A DNA stretch of 64,000 nt, taken from positions 366,444 to 430,443 of the forward strand of contig RMBW01000072.1 of the NCBI GenBank assembly GCA_004009845.1, written 5' to 3'. The notes beneath the pieces are model-generated. The model had not been told where the DNA came from. It saw only the letters and a program-made list of their open reading frames with translations, and did no database searches. Source of the DNA: Davidsoniella eucalypti (lineage: Eukaryota > Ascomycota > Sordariomycetes > Microascales > Ceratocystidaceae). Both the position numbers and the translations under genes were made by a program. Shown here piece by piece: positions 57,600 through 64,000 of the stretch (positions are counted from its first letter, which is position 1; the number at the start of each line of letters is the position of its first letter).

Positions 57600-60100
57600 A
57601 TGGCATCTCGAGAGCCACGGGGGAAACCGGAACAGAACGCCGTTACTTCTCGTCCCCAAACATCATCGCTTCGAACGACAGACGCACTGATAACTCCGAA
57701 TTTTCGCAAACGCACTCGAACTGGCTGTCTTAAGTGCAGAGTGCGTCGTCGAAAATGTTAGTAATGAAATCTACTTCAAAGCGATTTACGCGAACTACAA
57801 AACCCCATGGGGAACTCGCTCATTTATTGTTTCCCCACATACAGGATTAAGAAATCCTACCCACTAACACTACATTATCTAGGCGATGAGATTAAACCCG
57901 TGTGTAAACGCTGTGCGGATAGTGGCTTTGAATGCCAATATCCCTCTGGACTCACATTCCTGGAAAAAAATATTCTGACTATTCCTAAGTCCAATGGCCC
58001 ATCCAGGCCGGTCCCTAAAAAATATGTCAGAGTTCAGGTAACTTCACTGTTAACTAATTCATGCTCTTATTAAATAGAAACTAACGATAACCATATCAAT
58101 AGTTCCAAGATCCCAAGCCCCCCCGCAGCACTAAAAGACGAAACAGGTCTAGGCCTTTTCACTCAACTGCTACAAACAATGATGCCCCAATAAACTTCGA
58201 AATTGACGGGGTTCGAGAATATCGAGAGACCGATAGTCTGCTGTCTTCGTCGCATGATTCACCAAGATTGACCGCTACTGAGGCTTCTCCAACCGAGCCG
58301 GCTGAAGCTCAAGTGAAAATTTCTGATACTACAGGCAATGTTACATCTAGGGCACATCTGTTTCGAGCTACTTCAGCCGAACCAAAAAATACATCTGGTG
58401 ATACAAACGAAGATGCCAGTGCCACTGAAACTACACACATCAATATCCCAAACCGTTCTCATTTGCCTGGTATCCTAGATACTGTATCTCCCACTGCCGT
58501 AGATGATGCTACACAGACCTTGTATCACACACATGTTTATGAACCACACGAGGATCCATGGATTCAATCAACGTCAGAATCTATGATCCCCAGTGGTCTT
58601 TATATCTCGGCAGATGAAAATGCTAGCCCACATGCTGTATCATCGCGTGATGGTTTCGCAATGTACGAGACCGCCCTAGAAGCCTTAGTATCACTCGGAA
58701 CCCAGACTTTGGGCCCATACACAGATAGAGTATCGCAAATACCACCATCATGCATGCCTGGAATGACAACCTTTGGCCCGCTTTCGGCAACACCACAAAA
58801 CGAGATCTCGGGCATTTCAATGTATGGGGGTAGTCAGAAACATGGCTCTGTAGCTACTGTTCAAAGCCCCGATAGCGTGTCCGTTGCCGGGATCACATGC
58901 AGCGTTCTAGATCTCTGGCGACATTTTCGATATGAAGTCTCACCATGGGTAGGGTCAAATATTCATTATCAAGAGAAAGGCTTCAACAAGTATGCTAACA
59001 AGATACTTAGCTTGACATGGCTGATCTATGTCATACATTTGGGATAATGTTGCCCCAGCTAGCGCTAGGGTCAGAAAGCCTATCATGGGCTATACTAGAA
59101 CTCTCAGCTGTTTCTCTAATCGGCAATAGATGGAAAGATATACATATGCTGTCATTACCAACCTACGAACGAAATAAAAGAACCCGCTATGGCGATATCG
59201 AGCAAACTTTGATATGCCTCCTAGACACGGCCCGGTCTATGATATACGAAACCCCATCCTCATGGGAGAGAATATTGCGAAATTACTATCACAAATGTCC
59301 CCAGGAATCAAGTGCTGCTGCAGATTCGCCACTTGCCTATCATGCACAAGGACTTATTTTGAGGTTGGGTAAGTTCTCTGAGATCCTAATCTACAATGAA
59401 ACTAAATTATATCAGGTGCTAACTCTACTATCACGAACTAGATCTTGCAAACTCTTTGACCAGAGGTACACATATGATGGAATCAGTACAGCCATTAATT
59501 CAGTTCATGGCGTCGTGGCAACCGACATTCTGGGAAGAAGAAGTCAGCAGTACCGCGAACATGCCTCTACTCTTATGTTATCGAGTTGTCACGTTTTGCC
59601 ATTCTGAAGTCCTAGGGACTAATCGGGCACAAGACTGGAAAGATCTAGCAGAAGAGCTTGGTATGTGGTATGCAGGTCGTTCAGCAGAATTTCAAGCCAT
59701 GGTTGAGTTAGATGAAGATCCAGTAGAAGGCAGACACGATAGTCTTTTCCCAATACTTCTCTTCACCCACGGAACTGCGACCTTTGCTAATCAGCTCTAT
59801 CACACGGCCATGTTGCTATTGCTACAAAATCGGCCTCGAACGGTGACCTTAAAAAGTTGGCGGTCTAGCATGTTATCGCCGTTGTGGCACGCCCAACGGA
59901 TATGTGGGATTGCCCAAAACAATCAACTACGAGAATCTTGGGACATGGCCTTAATAGCTTCTTTGTATTTAGCAGGCCAAGCAATGACATATGAGCCACA
60001 GCAGATTGCCGTCATGTCCTGCTTTGAGCAGATTCAGGGAATCACGGGTTGGGACATGACCTGGTATAAAAACTCGCTGAGTCGGTTATGGTCGCCATGA
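57600..60100 (+). CDS. Zn2Cys6 transcription factor with fungal-specific regulatory domain
   Basis: Five exons, 57600-57756, 57883-58037, 58103-58948, 59011-59368 and 59442-60100, give 724 aa with consistent phases. The zinc cluster spans the first intron: CLKCRVRRRKC | DEIKPVCKRCADSGFEC, six cysteines with normal spacing. A long Ser/Thr-rich linker follows. The regulatory domain from about residue 370 has LWRHFRYEVSPWLDMADL, FGIMLPQLALGSESL, NQLYHTAMLLLLQNRPRTV, SPLWHAQRICGIA and GITGWDM, as in Fungal_trans_2-type activators of arabinose and other catabolic pathways. It lies divergent to the xylose reductase, so it may control the sugar cluster (inference). Its stop lies 7 bases from the stop of the convergent paralogue. 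Confidence 0.9.
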
Positions 60101-60107
60101 GTACAAA

Positions 60108-62039
60108 CTATATAGTTATATATATACTTAGTATCCATTCATTGCAGTTCTTTGGTCTGTGTTTTAACAAAGATGCCCAGCTGTTCTTCTTGGACACTTT
60201 ATAACCCCAAGAGCCTTCCAGATCTTGTATCCTCCAGCCTGTTTTCCAGCCTGTAGTAGCCTCGATGTTCTGTATAAGCCGTACTAAGACCTGATGTTCG
60301 ACTCGGTGACTAAGAAGTCTTCCAGCGATCCATAACGGTTGTAGTGCATTATTAAGACAGCCGTGATGTGGGTTTGTGAGTGAGATGCCGCATATGCGTT
60401 TAGCGTGCCACACTGCGGAGCCAATAGTACCACCTGGTATTGGCAACTTTGAAGGCATCATCCCTAGAAGTAGAATACACGCTGTATGATAGAGCTGTGT
60501 AGCCGAGATAGCCGCCCAATGTACAAACAGAATCTCTGGAAATAAATTACCCTGTGTTCGATCACGCGATGATGAATGGGTTTTAGGTCCTTGTGGTGTT
60601 GCTGCTGTCACAACTGGCTCTATGGGTAGTAGCTCTACTGGGCGGAGAGAGTGCCATTTGTGTAACGTGTCCCATAGCGTGATCCAAGCTCTAGTATATA
60701 CCTCGGCCGTAGTTCCATTAGCCTCGCCTAGCTCGATGAAGCGTGTTCGCTGAGCAACGACAGTGCACACACGAGCACAAAGATACACAACGTGATTAGC
60801 ATGCATGTCTGGAGATTGGTTTGCAACAAAGAGCCGCTCAGCAAGTAGGTTCTCCTCCTCGACGGTAGCTGACGGAGGTACAGTGCCGGGCGGAAGCCAT
60901 TTTGCTGTTGGTATAAGAGTGCCTTGAGTGCTATCTGATATCAAGGCACCACAGAGATCTTCAAGTAGTCAGTGTTAGCCATGGAATCTGCTTAAAGGGA
61001 AAAATAGAAAAAAAAAGAGAAACTAACCCATACGAGCATAGCACCAGAAGACAGCCTGTTGCAGGCCGCCGCTGAACCCGTGAATTTCATGTGCTGCAAA
61101 CAACGCCGCACAGCCTTCAAGATGGCGGCGCCAATCCTGTGCCTGCGCCGACATCATTTCCATAACACACAGGATAGTACAGACCGGGACGATGATTTCG
61201 TTTCCCGAGCTACTGCCTCGCGAGCTCTTAGCTGAAAGCAACAGCGGTGTGACTAGGCGGATCGCCGCCTGGTATAGCTCCAGGGAATCAAAGGATGCGG
61301 TGCGACCTTCCTTGCACTCTATCTGGCGCGCAGCTACGGCAAGAAGGGCGTAAAGTAGAGCTGGCGATGTCCGGGCCAGAACGGGGATCTGGAGTGTGAA
61401 ATGGCGCCGCCTGTCAAACATATCCAACCATGGAGCGATTTGTGAGAGATAGGCTTGGAGATACTCTAGATGCCGTGGATGGGCGAGTATAGAAGATAGT
61501 GTCGCCGTATGGTTGGAGTTACTCGACCCCAAAGCAGGATCTTGTCCTCCTCTGCGTTGTGGCCGAGTTCCAGAAGGGCCGGATGTTTGTCTACTATGTA
61601 TGCCATGTTGTCCATCTATTTCCTGTTCACGTTCATCTCGGCTACCCCCTTCGTCTTCTTCGATGAGAATCGGTGTGCCCTCGCGCGTACAAGCAGCAGT
61701 CTGTGCATTCGTGAATATCAACGCACGCAGTTCGTCCTGCTGAGCTAGATAATTTGGATCTTGGCCAAATGAATCACGGAACCAACTAGATGGAGACGAC
61801 GTAGTGACTGAAGCCGACGCTACAGTGGCTGTCGACGTCGCTGGTGCTTGGGGGGTAGTAGTATCTGCTCTGGTAGTGTTGGCATGGTTAGGGTTTGCTA
61901 TTGTTGGTGCTGTAGAGCCGTTAGAATTTGAGGTGTTTAAAGAGTTAAACCAGGCTGTGTCGAGCCAAGAAGCCAATGGTGGCTTGTGAAGAGCAGAAAT
62001 TGCCGTTGGGGGGCTAGATGAGATGTTTTCAGGAGACAT
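60108..62039 (-). CDS. Fungal-specific transcription factor domain protein lacking a Zn2Cys6 motif
   Basis: Two exons on minus: 62039-61028 and 60958-60108, 620 aa; the junction rebuilds CYARMDLCGALISDS. It is paralogous to the regulator on the other strand. Shared blocks include HLEYLQAYLSQIAPWLDMFDRRRHF, ALLAVAARQIE, ATQLYHTACILLLG, SAVWHAKRICGI and EATTGWKTGW. The N-terminal 170 residues are Ser/Thr/Pro-rich. No CxxC zinc-cluster sequence is present in the frame or obviously upstream; a repeat (62133-62185) begins about 95 bases above the start codon. It may be a 5'-truncated gene, or a natural regulator without its own DNA-binding domain that acts through partners. The stop sits 7 bases from the neighbour's stop, so the 3' ends must overlap. 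Confidence 0.8.
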
Positions 62040-64000
62040 TGTGTGAAATCAAGTAAGAAGTAGATTTTGGTTGTCAGAAAATGGATATGTTCATCAGAAT
62101 AATGATAAAAAGAAAATCGGTTTCATTATGGTGTGTCTCTAAGCTTTTAGCAAAGTGGTGCCTAACTGGTGCCTAACTGGATGCCTGTCTGGGGGTCGAG
62201 AAACCCCAAAAACACTATGTCCTAACAGTAGAATGGCATAACACCATGGATGAGAACAGCTCCTTAGTGCCGTCTCAGACCTTGGGCTTCGTTCCCGTGC
62301 TTCTCTGTGCATATGCTGTAACGGTGTCTGAAAGTTCGGACCAAAGAAAAAAAATAAGGCGGCATAAGAAGAGACGGAGCGTAGAAAGAAAGATACCCAA
62401 AAAAGTCCATGTCCAAGCAGGCATCCCCGTTATTTCGATCGTCTCAGACTTTGGGGCTGTTTCCAGCTGCACGTGCAGTGATACTAGAAGAGGAGCAACC
62501 ACCCTCCGTAAAGACTTGATTGCTTTGGAGTATATGCTAACTGGCTCAATATTCTCTCTATGTATTATGCAGACTCGAAAATATTCATGTGTATCTGTGC
62601 TTTGAGGAATATAAGGTGCATATATTGTATACTATATGTATATAATGCTATTCTTTGCTTGACATGGCATTTATAAAGAAAAAAGAACCAAAGCGGCCAG
62701 GCCTAAAACGACCAGGCTGCTTTTAATTTGATTATATTTATCCTTTACAAGAGAAGGTTCTACGTCAGAGGAGACCCTGACCTGATATATGCCAAATAAG
62801 TTATCCAGGACTCTGTTTCTGTCCCAAAGAAGAACAAACAAGTGCAGACGATAGGGAGAAGAGCACAAGAGCTAACAAGGCAAATGCCAATTCCCTCGGC
62901 CAGAAGATTGAACAATATACACCCCACATGCAGCGAGCGGATTGGAAGAAGAAAGAAAAAAGGAAATGACAGCTGGATAGAAACCAATATTACGTTCAAT
63001 TTACACCAAGAACGCAGAAGCAACGACGTGGATTTGAGATTGAGAAAAAAAAGGGGGTGATAGAACACATATAAGGAATATCAAAACCAGACTGCAATTT
63101 GTTGGAAAGCTCACTTGATATGCATCGTCAGCTGGCTGCTTTCCATACTGATGGAACTCGATATCTTGTCCGGGTGCATGTTCCAAAGTGAGTGTTTCAA
63201 GCAGGACTTCCACGAATAGCAATTCCAGCCATTCTTTCTGTATAGCGCAGGTGGTCTGGGTCCATACTCGATATTGCCATGAGATAGCCGTCCTGAGATA
63301 TCAATATCACACTATATAGACGCAACACAATATTGTAACCTGCATAGAAAGCCTTTTTTTATTGGTAAATCCGGGACTGGACCGGCAACATGCCATATTT
63401 ACAGCAGTAGCAATAGCCCCTCTCTGAAAACAGAAAAGGTGCATAGGAAACACTAGGAGCGGAATCCTCGAGTGATACAAAGACTTGTGGAAGTCAGAAG
63501 CAGTGTACGTACAAATACATAAAGATGATTTATATTTAGGGACTATAGCTCTGAATTTCATACTACATATGAATGCCTGGAACAGGCCTGGCGTTTTTGA
63601 GATTTGTTTTTTAAAATACATTCCGAGTATTTTGATACCTCAAGCATCCCCATGCATGAAACCTCGGCCAAGATACGAAGCATATGTGTAGAGCAAGACC
63701 AAAGACTAAATGACTACTAACTAATATACACATATGTATCTTGTTAACTTCCACTATTTCATATGACCAAGAGGAAAAAAAGTGCCGTTATCGTTCAACG
63801 GCGATCTCTTCCAAAAAGTAGGCCATCTCCATGTTGCACATCACCGACGTTTCCGCACTCTTTTTTTGGCCAATGACCTCTAGTGCTGGAACCAACCGGC
63901 AAATTAATCTCTTAGAAGGCCATGGTGATACGTAGGCCTTGACTGGCCGCTATTTTTCTCTCTGTTGCTCACCCTCGCCTAGCCTATGGTTGGGATGCAG
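62040..64000. other. Gene-poor right end
   Basis: Apart from the repeat at 62133-62185 I see no supportable gene. The frame at 62246-62605 and the others here have no domain signal. A gene may begin beyond the window edge. Confidence 0.5.
62133..62185 (+). repeat. Dispersed copy of the inverted-repeat outer segment
   Basis: GTGTCTCTAAGCTTTTAGCA, then AAGTGGTGCCTAACTGG and a second TGCCTAACTGG, closely match 17834-17879 (plus) and 21428-21476 (complement). Outside this stretch of about 50 bases the similarity ends. The copy is followed by a small GGGGT...ACCCC-type hairpin (about 62191-62208). Confidence 0.85.

Noticed and set aside
1..64000. CRISPR arrays, operons or prokaryotic mobile elements
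   Set aside because: The genes are intron-bearing fungal genes. The only regularly spaced repeat (36834-36968) is a contiguous tandem repeat without spacers.

Overview
The window looks like nuclear DNA of a filamentous ascomycete (Pezizomycotina). The genes are split by short introns of about 60-190 nt with GT..AG borders and CTAAC branch-type motifs. The gene families are typical of moulds: a CDR/PDR-type ABC transporter, an N-WGR-PARP protein, a DUF2417 hydrolase, FunK1 kinase, Zn2Cys6 regulators and dihydroxyacetone synthase. I cannot name the species. Gene density is low, with several gene-free stretches of 2-7 kb.

Layout. 0.2-7.4 kb holds three housekeeping genes on the plus strand: fumarase, an EAF-type transcription elongation factor and mitochondrial 2-methylcitrate dehydratase. 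7.4-14.4 kb has no gene I can support. 14.45-15.93 kb is a secreted Gly/Asn/Ala-rich protein. 17.2-21.5 kb is a repeat island: a tRNA-like relic, then a pair of roughly 0.6-kb inverted repeats. Between the repeats lie an intact nuclease-kinase (Crinkler-toxin-like) gene on the minus strand and a decayed copy facing it. 22.6-24.4 kb is a membrane alpha/beta-hydrolase-like protein. After another gene-poor stretch, 31.1-35.7 kb is a full-length multidrug ABC transporter. 36.8-39.7 kb has a 27-bp tandem repeat followed by a second nuclease-kinase gene. 41.83-42.01 kb is a U2 snRNA gene. 42.4-44.6 kb is a FunK1 kinase gene. 46.2-48.7 kb is PARP, and 49.15-50.3 kb is a MetE-like methyltransferase.

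51.0-62.0 kb reads as a sugar-use cluster: an intact polyol (L-arabinitol/xylitol-type) dehydrogenase, a dihydroxyacetone synthase/transketolase-like gene, a D-xylose reductase, and two related fungal transcription factors transcribed convergently. The xylose reductase and the dihydroxyacetone synthase each carry several single-base frameshifts, and the latter has also lost a splice donor. The cluster therefore appears to be decaying, unless these are assembly errors.

The most unusual content is the set of three genes, all within about 26 kb, that each combine a PD-(D/E)xK-like E-x-K motif with a C-terminal protein-kinase domain. Two of them are associated with repeats sharing a TGCCTAA core. 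A further copy of that repeat lies just upstream of a transcription factor that lacks a DNA-binding domain.
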